From contig NZ_JPRM01000014.1 of the NCBI RefSeq assembly GCF_000737695.1, forward strand, positions 62,001 to 126,000: a stretch of 64,000 nt of DNA, written 5' to 3'. Below the pieces are notes generated by a model, which made no database searches, was not told the origin of the DNA, and saw nothing but the letters and a program-made list of their open reading frames with translations. Source of the stretch: Flavobacterium hydatis. GTDB lineage: Bacteria > Bacteroidota > Bacteroidia > Flavobacteriales > Flavobacteriaceae. A program made the position numbers and the translations under genes. Positions 45,313 through 54,377 of the stretch are shown here, one piece after another (within the stretch, counting starts at the first letter, position 1; each line of letters starts with the position of its first letter).

Positions 45313-46560
45313 ATGATACAAGAGTACTTGAATTCCAATCTTCTTTCAGTAATTAATGATGAAGATTTTAAAAAATTAAAAAAGGCTGCAGATGAAATTG
45401 CTAAGAAACTGGTAAAAAGTAAAATAAAAATAGTTTCATATACTTTGATAGCAATAAATCCGGATATATCAGCAGATGATGTCAATATAATCGAAGTAAA
45501 AGAAATTATCATTAAAAATTGGAGTACTTTCTTATCAAATACCAAGGATACTCCCTTAACTTACATAAAAGCAGTTATGCTTGAAGCTTTAAATATTACA
45601 AGTGAGGATTTAAATAACTCATTGCTTATTTGGTTTGCAAGTAGAAATATCATCAAATACTTTAAGCTATTAGGAGAAGAAAAAAGAATTATTTTAGATT
45701 TTATTTCTAAATTAGGAAATAACATCAATCAAACTGCTAACAAAGAATGGGCCTTGTCGGATGGAAATGAATTAGTTAAAAAAACTATTGATTTAAAAGA
45801 TATAACTAAGTACTTACCAAACGAAGAATCGTTGACAAAGTATTTAGAAGATGCAGTAGGGCCAACAAACAAAGCTGGAAAAGCAAATTTTGATTCTCCA
45901 AATCCATATTTACCTGATGAAGCAGCTGAATGGACATATGAGTTTCCTTCAAGAACAGCTAAGGGAATAAAAATTATTATGGACGGTTGTCTTAGGGCTA
46001 TTGTTACTATTGCCAATGAAAATAAAAATATAATTCAAAGTGTATTGAATGAAGAGTTAGAGGTGATTAAAAAAGAAATTTACGATAAAAATAAATCATC
46101 AGAGATTAGATCTGAACTTTTATGGTGGAAGGAGGCAGGATATTCAACGTCTGCAGATACAAGTTATCGAGAACTTGATCAAAGTGTTTTAGAAATACTA
46201 TTAGCGAAGGACTACTCATATTTCATTCCTGTAGTTTACCCAAAAGCCGTTGATTATTTTCTTAAAGGAACTTATAAAGAACTAAAGGTAATTACGGAAC
46301 AAGAAATGACAATTGAAGACTTTCTTACAGCCATTCAAAAGCATTCAGAAACATTAAAAACCATATTGCCAGAGCAGGAGCTACTTACCGGGAAAACCAA
46401 CTTATTATACTTTATCAATGGACTCTTATGGAATAAACTCCAATTGACTCAATTTGAGAAGTTGGTAGGAATAGAATTAAGTACAAAATTATTTCCTACT
46501 GAATTAGTAAATTGGCTTTTTCATGACTTTCAATTAATAAAAATTACAAATACAAAATAG
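45313..46560 (+). CDS. Helical protein of the GTPase-associated system (GASH-like)
   Basis: A 415-residue protein, almost entirely helical, with no catalytic motif, signal peptide or membrane segment. It carries NYLEDAVGPTNKAGK-like and WTYEFPSRTAKGIKIIMDGCLRAI segments. It lies directly in front of two GTPase genes and matches in place and size the GASH (GTPase-associated system helical) family described in comparative studies of NTP-dependent conflict systems. Its likely role is adaptor or sensor. The next gene starts 1 bp after its stop. Confidence 0.55.
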   Translation: MIQEYLNSNLLSVINDEDFKKLKKAADEIAKKLVKSKIKIVSYTLIAINPDISADDVNIIEVKEIIIKNWSTFLSNTKDTPLTYIKAVMLEALNITSEDLNNSLLIWFASRNIIKYFKLLGEEKRIILDFISKLGNNINQTANKEWALSDGNELVKKTIDLKDITKYLPNEESLTKYLEDAVGPTNKAGKANFDSPNPYLPDEAAEWTYEFPSRTAKGIKIIMDGCLRAIVTIANENKNIIQSVLNEELEVIKKEIYDKNKSSEIRSELLWWKEAGYSTSADTSYRELDQSVLEILLAKDYSYFIPVVYPKAVDYFLKGTYKELKVITEQEMTIEDFLTAIQKHSETLKTILPEQELLTGKTNLLYFINGLLWNKLQLTQFEKLVGIELSTKLFPTELVNWLFHDFQLIKITNTK

Positions 46561-46561
46561 T

Positions 46562-47524
46562 ATGGGAGGAAACTGTTCAAATCCAGAATGTGCTGCTCCT
46601 ATTAACTGCCACGAAGGAAAAGACAAACCTGCTGATTGCGAGTTTTGGATAAATTCAAACGCGCAACCATCTAAAAAGATAACTACTATAAAAAAAGAAA
46701 AGGTGTCAGATCTACCTTGGTCTGGAGAAGCTTTAAATATAGAAGAATTAATTAAAGTTACTTTCAGAAATCCAGCAATTATTATTGGTGTCGTAGGTAA
46801 AGCAGATGCAGGAAAAACAACTTATCTCGCTATGCTTTTTACATTGCTTTTAAGAGGCGTTAAACTCCAAGATTTTGATTTTTGTGGAACAAAAACTATT
46901 AAAGCTTGGGACGAATTTTATCATAAGTTAAAAGTGCAAAAGGAAAGTGTTGCATTTCCTGATCCAACTCCAGCTCAATATATTCGTTTACTACATTTAG
47001 CATTGCGAAATAAATCAAAATTATTGAAAGACATTTTTTTATCAGATGCTTCTGGAGAAGTTTTCTCAATTTGGTCCCAAAATAGAGAGGATGAAAGAGC
47101 AGAAAATGCAAGATGGGTTTACGAACATTCAAATGCTTTTATTTTGTTTATTGACTGTGAAGATCTTATAAATAGAAAAAACCAAGGGAAAACCGAGGTT
47201 GTAGATATAGCACAAATGTTAAAACACGACTTAAAAAATAGACCAGTAATTGCTGTTTGGTCCAAAAGCGACAGAAAGGAGGAAGTTCATACTAAGATTA
47301 AGGAAAAGCTACAAGAAGAATTAAGTGAAATTTTTGAGAACAACTTTACGGAAATAGATATTAGTAACTTTTCTGCCGAAGATCCAGATGTTTTAGTACA
47401 TAAAAATAATATAATTGTACTGGACTGGCTTCTCTCTGTAATATTTAGCGCTAGTAAGACAGAAATTACATTGGAGAATAAAAATGTGGGAAGAGATATT
47501 TTTTTAAATTATAAAGTTAATTAA
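46562..47524 (+). CDS. P-loop GTPase with N-terminal cysteine cluster (double-GTPase type 2-like)
   Basis: A 320-residue protein. The N-terminus holds four Cys (5, 10, 16, 26) in a compact zinc-ribbon-like cluster. The GTPase domain follows: G1 GKADAGKTT at residues 79-87, G3 DASGE, and SKSD as G4 in VIAVWSKSDR. This is a TRAFAC-like small GTPase. It is followed without a gap by a second, different GTPase gene, as in the double-GTPase systems. Its likely role is a nucleotide-dependent switch that holds the effectors off until triggered. Confidence 0.7.
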   Translation: MGGNCSNPECAAPINCHEGKDKPADCEFWINSNAQPSKKITTIKKEKVSDLPWSGEALNIEELIKVTFRNPAIIIGVVGKADAGKTTYLAMLFTLLLRGVKLQDFDFCGTKTIKAWDEFYHKLKVQKESVAFPDPTPAQYIRLLHLALRNKSKLLKDIFLSDASGEVFSIWSQNREDERAENARWVYEHSNAFILFIDCEDLINRKNQGKTEVVDIAQMLKHDLKNRPVIAVWSKSDRKEEVHTKIKEKLQEELSEIFENNFTEIDISNFSAEDPDVLVHKNNIIVLDWLLSVIFSASKTEITLENKNVGRDIFLNYKVN

Positions 47525-48352
47525 ATGAGCAAATCAATATTATTAATTGGTAAACCACATTCATCTAAAACGGTGTTTTTATCACAATTTTATTCAAGGC
47601 TTCAAAAAAAGAAGAGTAATCTCAAACTTTATAAAGCTGTAGATGATTTATCGCCTATTTTCGGTGCAAGAGAGTCTTTATCTGCTGGTGAAGAACCACA
47701 GACAACTCCTGCTGAAAAAAGTGTTAAGTTTTATTTACCTATACAATTCTCAGAAAGGCAAATAGATTTAAGATGTCCAGAATATGGAGGAGAACAAGTT
47801 TTAAGTATTGTTGAAAATAGAGAATTAAATAAGGAATGGAAAACATCAATTAGCGAAAGTAATAGTTGGGTCCTTTTTATAAGATTAAATAGCGTTAATA
47901 AGTCTCTTGATATTAGTGATATAACTTTTTCTGAGCAACATAAAAAAAGCACAGAAAAGACGTTACCAATTGTCGAAGATAAAATATCTGATCAAAGTTT
48001 TTTTATAGAATTATTGCAAATTATATTGCATTCGAAAGGTTACGACTACCATTTAATCAACAACAACGTGAAACTAACAATCGTTTTAACTTGTTGGGAC
48101 GAAATGAATACAGAAGAAAAACCATACGATATATTAAAAAGTAAACTACCTCTTTTATTAAATTTTGTAGAGTCTAATTGGAATTCAGAACTTTTGAAAA
48201 TAATAGGATTATCTGCCCAAGGATTTGCTCTCGATACACCTGAGAATAAAGAGAAATATCTGATTGAAGGACCAGAAGAATTCGGATATTTAGTATTAGC
48301 TGATGGTACTCACACAAAAGACATAACACAACTAATTGAAGAAGCATTATAG
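47525..48352 (+). CDS. Second P-loop GTPase (double-GTPase type 1-like)
   Basis: A 275-residue protein. G1 is GKPHSSKT at residues 9-16, a DxxG-type G3 lies in IDLRCPEYGGE, and G4-like TCWDE follows. It starts right after the stop of the first GTPase gene, and its own stop overlaps the next start (TAGTG). Divergent from the first GTPase, it probably pairs with it. Partner identification rests on gene order and the known double-GTPase family, not on structure. Confidence 0.65.
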   Translation: MSKSILLIGKPHSSKTVFLSQFYSRLQKKKSNLKLYKAVDDLSPIFGARESLSAGEEPQTTPAEKSVKFYLPIQFSERQIDLRCPEYGGEQVLSIVENRELNKEWKTSISESNSWVLFIRLNSVNKSLDISDITFSEQHKKSTEKTLPIVEDKISDQSFFIELLQIILHSKGYDYHLINNNVKLTIVLTCWDEMNTEEKPYDILKSKLPLLLNFVESNWNSELLKIIGLSAQGFALDTPENKEKYLIEGPEEFGYLVLADGTHTKDITQLIEEAL

Positions 48353-50889
48353 TGAAATTTTTAGTACATCAATCAATTTGTGGAGAAGTAAACAAAGCAT
48401 GGGGTTTGATTAAGACCACAATGCCAGATATTAATTTGGCTAAAAATATAGCATTCAGAGCTGATCTACAGGATCAAACTGGAGGAGTTATGTGGGTTCC
48501 TGCCATTCGAGGTTTTTTTGAAGGCGAATATTTTCTTATAATGAAAACTTTTGAAGATTTGTCTCCTGAGGTAAGAAGAGGCAGAAAATTTTCACATGTT
48601 CTAATTATCCTTAAAAAAGATATTCTTGGTATTGAGGATATAGGCCAAATCATAAACTTATTACCCGATAAAATAGTAAAAGATGTAGTACTAGAATCTA
48701 TTCAAGTTGAATATAAAAATAAGGTTGATCCTGATTTGATATCGTCGACATTTCAAGGAAGATTCAGTAAGCTAATTAATGGATATGTTAATGTGAAAAA
48801 TTATAAAAACACTTTAATTTGGATTGGACAGGAAAATTTTAGTTTGGCAGTAATAGAGATATGGAAGCGTCTTACTGAGCAGGAACGGCAAAGTTTTCAA
48901 TTTGGGATTTCTTTTAATAATGATGATAAGATAGTTGAAGGTATTAATTTAGTTGCAGTTCCAGAGAGTGTTCAAAGTAAGTTTCTTAGATCAGATTTTT
49001 TTATTATTGCAAAAAATGACAATCATAAACCGGTAGAATTTATTGAGCAATTATTAATTGGAGATTCTTCGGTAAAACAGCGTATAGAGAATTTTGAGAA
49101 AGTTATTGGCTCAAAATCTCTTTCAAGAGATGATATTAATTTCGTTGCAAAAGGCCTTGATACGTTCGAAAAGATGGAGGATGTAGTTGATATAAAAAGA
49201 TTAAATACACTTTCACATATTATTGCAAAATTTGCTCCTGCTGATAATCAAGGGAATGATTTTAAACAGAAATTGTTAGTGAAAATTATTCAATTAATGG
49301 ACGGTGGTCAATTTTCTGATATAGTGATATTAAAAAATTTTAGAACAGAAAGTTATCGAAATTCCACAGTTCTTCTTTCAGAAGCTCTTACTAAGTGGAT
49401 AAAAAATAATATATTTTCAATCAGAAAAACTTCTAATGATTTAAAATTATTTTTTGATAATCTAAAAAGTAATAATCTTAATTGGTGGGACAAATTAATA
49501 GAAATTGAGTTGGAATTGTATTTAAAAACAATAAATGTTTCTAAAGTGGTTGTGGTTTATATGTGGTTAATGGAATCGCCATTGTTTTTATCTAAAATTA
49601 CGCGTTTTATTAGTCAATCGAAAGAATCTGAGTTATGCTTCATTGAAAAGCTGCCTAAAAATCTTTCTCAACTAATGTTTGAAGAGCTAAAAGTATTCTC
49701 ATTAAACAATGGTTGGTTAAGACTTTATGCCCAGAATTTAAATTTTCAATTGGAATTATATGAAGCTTTGACTGAACTTATGAAAGTTGACAAGGATTCA
49801 TCGCACTTTGATGCAATTGATATAATAGTTAAAGGAAAGAATGAGGGATCTATTATTGATTATGCTGTTAGAACCGGCGATATACGATTGATTAAAATCG
49901 CGGGTAAAATTTGCTCAAAGTCACCAAAAAACTTAAGTAAATTAAAAGTTTTGGATGCTAATTGGCAAAAAGTTTGGCTGGAAGCGATTTTAATTGGAAA
50001 TGAGATTAAAACTGGATTAAAAGAACCAGATAAAGAAATTAGTAAATTATTTGATGGTTTGATTTTAGGTGCTAATATTTCTGAAGAACTTATAGACAAA
50101 ATTTCACAGTCTGAACATGGCAATATTCTCTTTTATCCAAACAGATCTGAATTTTGGATGAAAATTTCAGGTAATGCTAAGAATAATTTTTTAACGAAAA
50201 CATCAGCAGCTCTCCTTAATCAGTTAAGTTTAAATTCTAATACAGAAATACCCGATGATGTCTTTATAATAGATCATATAAGTCAGAAAGGTGTTTGGGA
50301 CTTTTTATTTTTTAATCGAAATAATATTAAAAGTGTGATTCCTATTTTCGATAAGTTTAATCTTCAAGATAGTAATCTCAAAGATTATCTTAGTAATTAC
50401 ACAGGAAATATTACTGCAGTTGAAGCAACTCAACTAGGAACGTTAATTGCAGTGAAAAGATTTACTAATTCCGCTTACATAATTAATAGTAAAGCTTCAA
50501 AGAGTAACAATTGGAAATTTGCTTTGGCAGAATGTCATTATCTTTTGGATTTTATCACTAAAGCAGCACTTGTTATTTCTGGCACGATATCTTCGGTCAA
50601 TATTCCGACTGATGAGTGGTGGCAAAGTACAGAAGAGCTAATAGTTGAATTATATCCCAACGGTACTGCCTTAACTACTATTTGGAAAAAAGCTGGAGGA
50701 AAGGAATCAGATTTGCTCACTAAGAGTACAGCAAATGAAATTTGGAGTGATGCACTTTACAAAGTACGAAGGAATCAATTTAAGAAGATAACTATGAATA
50801 AATTGCTAACGGAAATCGAAAAACAATATGGAGATAGTAAAAAGTTTAAAATCATATATGGGCTACGAAAGAATTATATAAAAACATAA
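48352..50889 (+). CDS. GAP1-like GTPase-associated protein
   Basis: An 845-residue protein with a GTG start that overlaps the previous stop by 1 bp. Residues 1-120 (HQSICGEVNKAWGLIKTTMPD, RRGRKFSHVLIILKKDILG) match the N-terminal domain of GTPase-associated protein 1 as I recall it, followed by a central domain and a long helical C-terminus. GAP1 proteins accompany the double GTPases and may regulate their nucleotide state or link them to effectors. No catalytic motif is visible. It is the largest protein of the operon. Confidence 0.6.
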   Translation: MKFLVHQSICGEVNKAWGLIKTTMPDINLAKNIAFRADLQDQTGGVMWVPAIRGFFEGEYFLIMKTFEDLSPEVRRGRKFSHVLIILKKDILGIEDIGQIINLLPDKIVKDVVLESIQVEYKNKVDPDLISSTFQGRFSKLINGYVNVKNYKNTLIWIGQENFSLAVIEIWKRLTEQERQSFQFGISFNNDDKIVEGINLVAVPESVQSKFLRSDFFIIAKNDNHKPVEFIEQLLIGDSSVKQRIENFEKVIGSKSLSRDDINFVAKGLDTFEKMEDVVDIKRLNTLSHIIAKFAPADNQGNDFKQKLLVKIIQLMDGGQFSDIVILKNFRTESYRNSTVLLSEALTKWIKNNIFSIRKTSNDLKLFFDNLKSNNLNWWDKLIEIELELYLKTINVSKVVVVYMWLMESPLFLSKITRFISQSKESELCFIEKLPKNLSQLMFEELKVFSLNNGWLRLYAQNLNFQLELYEALTELMKVDKDSSHFDAIDIIVKGKNEGSIIDYAVRTGDIRLIKIAGKICSKSPKNLSKLKVLDANWQKVWLEAILIGNEIKTGLKEPDKEISKLFDGLILGANISEELIDKISQSEHGNILFYPNRSEFWMKISGNAKNNFLTKTSAALLNQLSLNSNTEIPDDVFIIDHISQKGVWDFLFFNRNNIKSVIPIFDKFNLQDSNLKDYLSNYTGNITAVEATQLGTLIAVKRFTNSAYIINSKASKSNNWKFALAECHYLLDFITKAALVISGTISSVNIPTDEWWQSTEELIVELYPNGTALTTIWKKAGGKESDLLTKSTANEIWSDALYKVRRNQFKKITMNKLLTEIEKQYGDSKKFKIIYGLRKNYIKT

Positions 50890-50895
50890 TTAGTC

Positions 50896-52041
50896 ATGAG
50901 TCTACAAGAATTATATAAAGGAGCTAAAATTATTGAAACAATTGAAAATTATTCTTTTGCTCAAGAAACAAGTAGTCAGACTGTGGTAGCTGATGCCAAT
51001 ACTACTTATTGGTTTTATACAGATGAAGAATTTTGGAAAAGTGTTATTGCTGAGCCAACAAAATATTGGGGGCAGAAAATTAATTTATACAATTTTGTTG
51101 TTTCAGATTGGATTGCTCGTGTTCCAGGGCTGTATTGGTCAAGTTCATCTAAATTAGTTCGACAGCACGAACAAGAAGATATTGCAATGCAAAGCAAGCA
51201 ATGGCTTGAGTTTTATCCCCCTGGAAAATCAAAAAAAGTTATGGGAGGGGTAGGGACTTTGTTACTTCCACCCACGGACGGTGGCAAAAAATTAATGTCT
51301 ATAAGCGCTGGTTGTAATGCTTCTGTGGGAATTCCTATTTTATTTTTCCCAGAAGTAATTGAGATGCTAAAAATTAAACAGGGAGATTGTGTTGTAATAA
51401 GCGAAGCGAAGTGGCAGCCAATGGACACGCATTGGGCATCAAAGTTTGCTTCAACCAAAGATATACCTAGAGGCTATTTGCTAATTGATTCTATTGATAA
51501 AATTCAAGTATCTAAAAAAGATTGTCCTATAGAATATCACCCTTTTTCTTTAATGGAGTATGAACATAAAGACAGTCTTTTTTACGATTTTGTCTATGTT
51601 ACGGCTGATAGTAAGGTTTTAGATGTTGATTCAAAAATTCAAAGTTTCTTTGAAAGTTACGCAAGAAAGGATGAACGTTTCGGAGAATATCTACTAAATC
51701 CAAATCTGGTTAAGCCAATTTTTGAATCACGTTATTTTTGTCCACTAGAGTTAACTCATGCTTCAGAAAAAGCAAAGCTTAATTTGCTTTACGAAAGAAT
51801 TAGAGGAGCACATTTTAGAGGGTTATCTGTTGAACAGTTAATCATAAAGCTTCCACAATTTTACCAATCCAGTATGTCTATCAGAACATTAGCAAAGAAT
51901 ATTGGCTTGAATGTTTCCTTATTCGTTGAAGACTCAGCCGTATCAATGTCTTCTCAGCTAATAAACATTTGTATTGAAAAAACAATGGTTGAAAGTCTTA
52001 TTGACAGAGTTGCAATGGATTATCCACAAATTTTTAAATAA
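50896..52041 (+). CDS. Hypothetical protein ending in an effector-associated domain (EAD)
   Basis: A 381-residue protein. Residues 1-290 are alpha/beta with no recognised family (ASKFASTKDIPRGYLLIDS; FFPEVIEMLKIKQGDCVVIS). The C-terminal 75 residues, about 305-381, form a helical death-like domain: SIRTLAKNIGLNVSLFV and VESLIDRVAMDYP. It aligns by eye with the N-terminus of the next gene product, so the two can bind each other. It is probably the adaptor between the GTPase/GAP1 part and the protease. Confidence 0.6.
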   Translation: MSLQELYKGAKIIETIENYSFAQETSSQTVVADANTTYWFYTDEEFWKSVIAEPTKYWGQKINLYNFVVSDWIARVPGLYWSSSSKLVRQHEQEDIAMQSKQWLEFYPPGKSKKVMGGVGTLLLPPTDGGKKLMSISAGCNASVGIPILFFPEVIEMLKIKQGDCVVISEAKWQPMDTHWASKFASTKDIPRGYLLIDSIDKIQVSKKDCPIEYHPFSLMEYEHKDSLFYDFVYVTADSKVLDVDSKIQSFFESYARKDERFGEYLLNPNLVKPIFESRYFCPLELTHASEKAKLNLLYERIRGAHFRGLSVEQLIIKLPQFYQSSMSIRTLAKNIGLNVSLFVEDSAVSMSSQLINICIEKTMVESLIDRVAMDYPQIFK

Positions 52042-52043
52042 TT

Positions 52044-53075
52044 ATGGCTTGGACAAAAAAACTAACACAATTAAATGATGTGTTAAGTGAATTAGTATCC
52101 AATAAGGATAGTATAAAAAAATATGTAAAAGCATCAGGGTTAAAAGAGCAGTTCATTGATACTAGTGGTAACGCAATGGATGTTTGGAGTAGTGTTCTTA
52201 GTGAGGCAGATAAAAACAGTAAGGTAAGTGAATTGGTGAAATCCGTTTTAGATTCATATCCAGATAACCAATTTCTAAAATCTGCATTAATTTCTAAAGA
52301 AATTGATTTTTCGGAAAGTCCTGACATTGATGAATCCTCTGATTGGAAGGATGTTTCCAATGAGACATTAGAAGTACTAACAATGGATCGAAGTACCTTA
52401 CTGCCCGTTAATTTTTTGGCTAAAGGGGTACAGAAAAGTAAATCAGTTGGAAAAGTTGAGATTAAAATTGGTAATAATAGATATAATGTTGGTACTGGTT
52501 TTTTGTTCAAAGTAAAAGATATTGATGATGTCTTTTTTATTACTAATTATCATGTAATCAATAATCAAAAAGACATAGAAAAAACAAGGGTAATATTTGA
52601 TTATGAACTCGATATTAATGGGAATACTATTCCTTCTAGGAGTTTTATGGTTGATGTAAATGGACCTTGGTATTGTTCAGAAGTAAAAGACTGTGATGCA
52701 ACTATTTTTAAATTAAGTGATGAAAATAATACATTAGGAGAATATGGTTTTATTGAGTTAAAAGAGATTGAAATTTTAATAAATGATTTTGTTAATATTA
52801 TTCAACATCCGAGGGGAGAGATGAAACAAATTTCATTATATCATAATATTGTGACTCATACGAACGAAAGAATTGTTCAGTATCTTACCGACACTCTTAA
52901 AGGCTCTTCAGGATCTCCTGTCTTTAATTCTGAATGGGAGGTTGTTGCTTTGCATCATAGCGGAGGTGGAAGTAAATCTGATGAACCGGCTCTTATAGAT
53001 GGATTAAAAATAAGAAATGAAGGAATACTAATAAATAAAATTATTCAATTTTTCAAAGATAATCATAAAAACTAA
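52044..53075 (+). CDS. EAD-trypsin-like serine protease, putative effector
   Basis: A 343-residue protein. Residues 1-80 are an EAD-like death-fold domain (SIKKYVKASGLKEQFID, VSELVKSVLDSYP). Residues 135-325 are a trypsin-like protease with triad H170 (TNYHVI), D218 (DCDATIF) and S289 (GSSGSP). It lacks a signal peptide, so it acts in the cytoplasm. The EAD would recruit or activate it through the upstream partner. It begins 3 bp after that gene. This is the usual architecture of a proteolytic effector in conflict systems. Confidence 0.8.
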   Translation: MAWTKKLTQLNDVLSELVSNKDSIKKYVKASGLKEQFIDTSGNAMDVWSSVLSEADKNSKVSELVKSVLDSYPDNQFLKSALISKEIDFSESPDIDESSDWKDVSNETLEVLTMDRSTLLPVNFLAKGVQKSKSVGKVEIKIGNNRYNVGTGFLFKVKDIDDVFFITNYHVINNQKDIEKTRVIFDYELDINGNTIPSRSFMVDVNGPWYCSEVKDCDATIFKLSDENNTLGEYGFIELKEIEILINDFVNIIQHPRGEMKQISLYHNIVTHTNERIVQYLTDTLKGSSGSPVFNSEWEVVALHHSGGGSKSDEPALIDGLKIRNEGILINKIIQFFKDNHKN

Positions 53076-53079
53076 CTAG

Positions 53080-54006
53080 ATGAAAAGCAAAATGTTATTT
53101 AAAGGATATGATGATGAGTTTATTTTAAACAAAAAAGTTCTTTTACCAATACTAAATCAAGAGCAATCCAGAGATTTAGTGATTGATGAAGATGGCAATA
53201 ATGTAATAAATTACATCAACTATAGTTTGCAATTATCGTCATCTCATAAATTTCCCTTTTATACAGCAACTAATATTGACGGTTTAGAATTTAAAAAAGT
53301 TCCTAGAAAAGACAATTGGCGTAAAGACAATAGGATAGTAAAAGATTTGCAATGGGGAACAGAACTTTACAGCTCTGCTAAAAGTAATTTTGATAGAGGG
53401 CATATGACTAAAAGAGAAGATGTTCAATGGGGAGAAACCATTGGAATTGCATTAAATGCAGCAGATTCAACATTTTATTATACAAATGCAGTTCCTCAAC
53501 ATAAAGATTTAAATAGAGATATTTGGAGAAGTTTAGAAGATTATATTCTTCATACCGAAGCAAAACAAAATCAGTTGCGAATCTGTGTTTTTACAGGACC
53601 AGTTCTATCAAATTCCAATCCATATTTTGTAACACCTATAAATAACGCTCAAATACAAATTCCTTCATTATTTTGGAAGGTAGTTGTTTTTGAGAAAGAA
53701 GACGGAAAGCTTTATAGAGTTGGATTTATGATGAGTCAAAACAAGTTGTTATTAAAAGATAATATTATTGAACAATTAGAATCTGATGATCAAATTTTTA
53801 TGCAATTTGATGATGCAAATACTTATCAAGTAAATGTGTCACTCATTGAAGAATTATCTGGTTTAGAAATGCCAAAAGCAATTGATGTATATACAGATGA
53901 AAGAACTGCGAAATTGGTTTTAAATGAAATAGACATTGATCCTGATTTAGAAAGTGATTCAATCGAATATGAATTAGGTTTTAGTATTGAAAATATATTA
54001 TTATAG
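53080..54006 (+). CDS. DNA/RNA non-specific endonuclease, second effector
   Basis: A 308-residue protein of the beta-beta-alpha NUC family. The DRGH motif lies at residues 105-108, with His108 as the catalytic residue, and YTNAVPQHKDLNRDIWRSLED supplies the metal-binding Asn (about N145) and following Glu. These enzymes cut DNA and RNA without sequence preference. It starts 5 bp after the protease gene and closes the operon. Having no signal peptide, it would act inside the cell, causing abortive infection if released or activated. Confidence 0.8.
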   Translation: MKSKMLFKGYDDEFILNKKVLLPILNQEQSRDLVIDEDGNNVINYINYSLQLSSSHKFPFYTATNIDGLEFKKVPRKDNWRKDNRIVKDLQWGTELYSSAKSNFDRGHMTKREDVQWGETIGIALNAADSTFYYTNAVPQHKDLNRDIWRSLEDYILHTEAKQNQLRICVFTGPVLSNSNPYFVTPINNAQIQIPSLFWKVVVFEKEDGKLYRVGFMMSQNKLLLKDNIIEQLESDDQIFMQFDDANTYQVNVSLIEELSGLEMPKAIDVYTDERTAKLVLNEIDIDPDLESDSIEYELGFSIENILL

Positions 54007-54248
54007 TTTTATAGCAAAAGCTCAATACTAATTTTAAGTATAATTAAAGTTAACTTTTATTTCCATTAATTTCGGCAATAGCTTTATTTTATCACTTCAT
54101 TATAAAACATCCTCGAAAGAGCCAGCTAAAACCTTCAAATCTTCGATTAAAAGGTTCGTATTCGCCCCTTTTAAGGTCAGATGAGCAAAATTTAATAGTT
54201 TTGTTTTTTATACTCAGTACCTATTTCATGGATAAATTGGATTTATTT

Positions 54249-54265
54249 TGTACCTTATTTGTACC
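54249..54265. repeat. Inverted GGTACAA pair, candidate right-end arm site
   Basis: On the reverse strand the two units GGTACAA are separated by 4 bp, giving the same 11-bp period as at 28210-28227, in opposite orientation. It lies in the 371-bp gene-free gap (54007-54377) after the defence operon, the predicted right end of the tra/defence region. Confidence 0.5.
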
Positions 54266-54341
54266 ATGTTCTCTGTAATGTCTTGATATACAGATGTTTT
54301 TGCTTTAGAAGAAGTAAAATAATTCTTCTTTAAACAATAAG

Positions 54342-54374
54342 AAAAAACCGGGTCAGAAATGACTCGGTTTTTTT
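54342..54374. terminator. Bidirectional terminator
   Basis: AACCGGGTCA, loop GAAA, TGACTCGGTT with one mismatch, A-rich before and T-rich after. It ends the minus-strand gene at 54378 and can also end transcription from the plus-strand operon. Confidence 0.8.
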
Positions 54375-54377
54375 GTT

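Noticed and set aside
28185..54287. CTTGAT near both candidate ends as an attachment core
   Set aside because: Six bases in an AT-rich genome are likely to match by chance; mentioned only as a hint.
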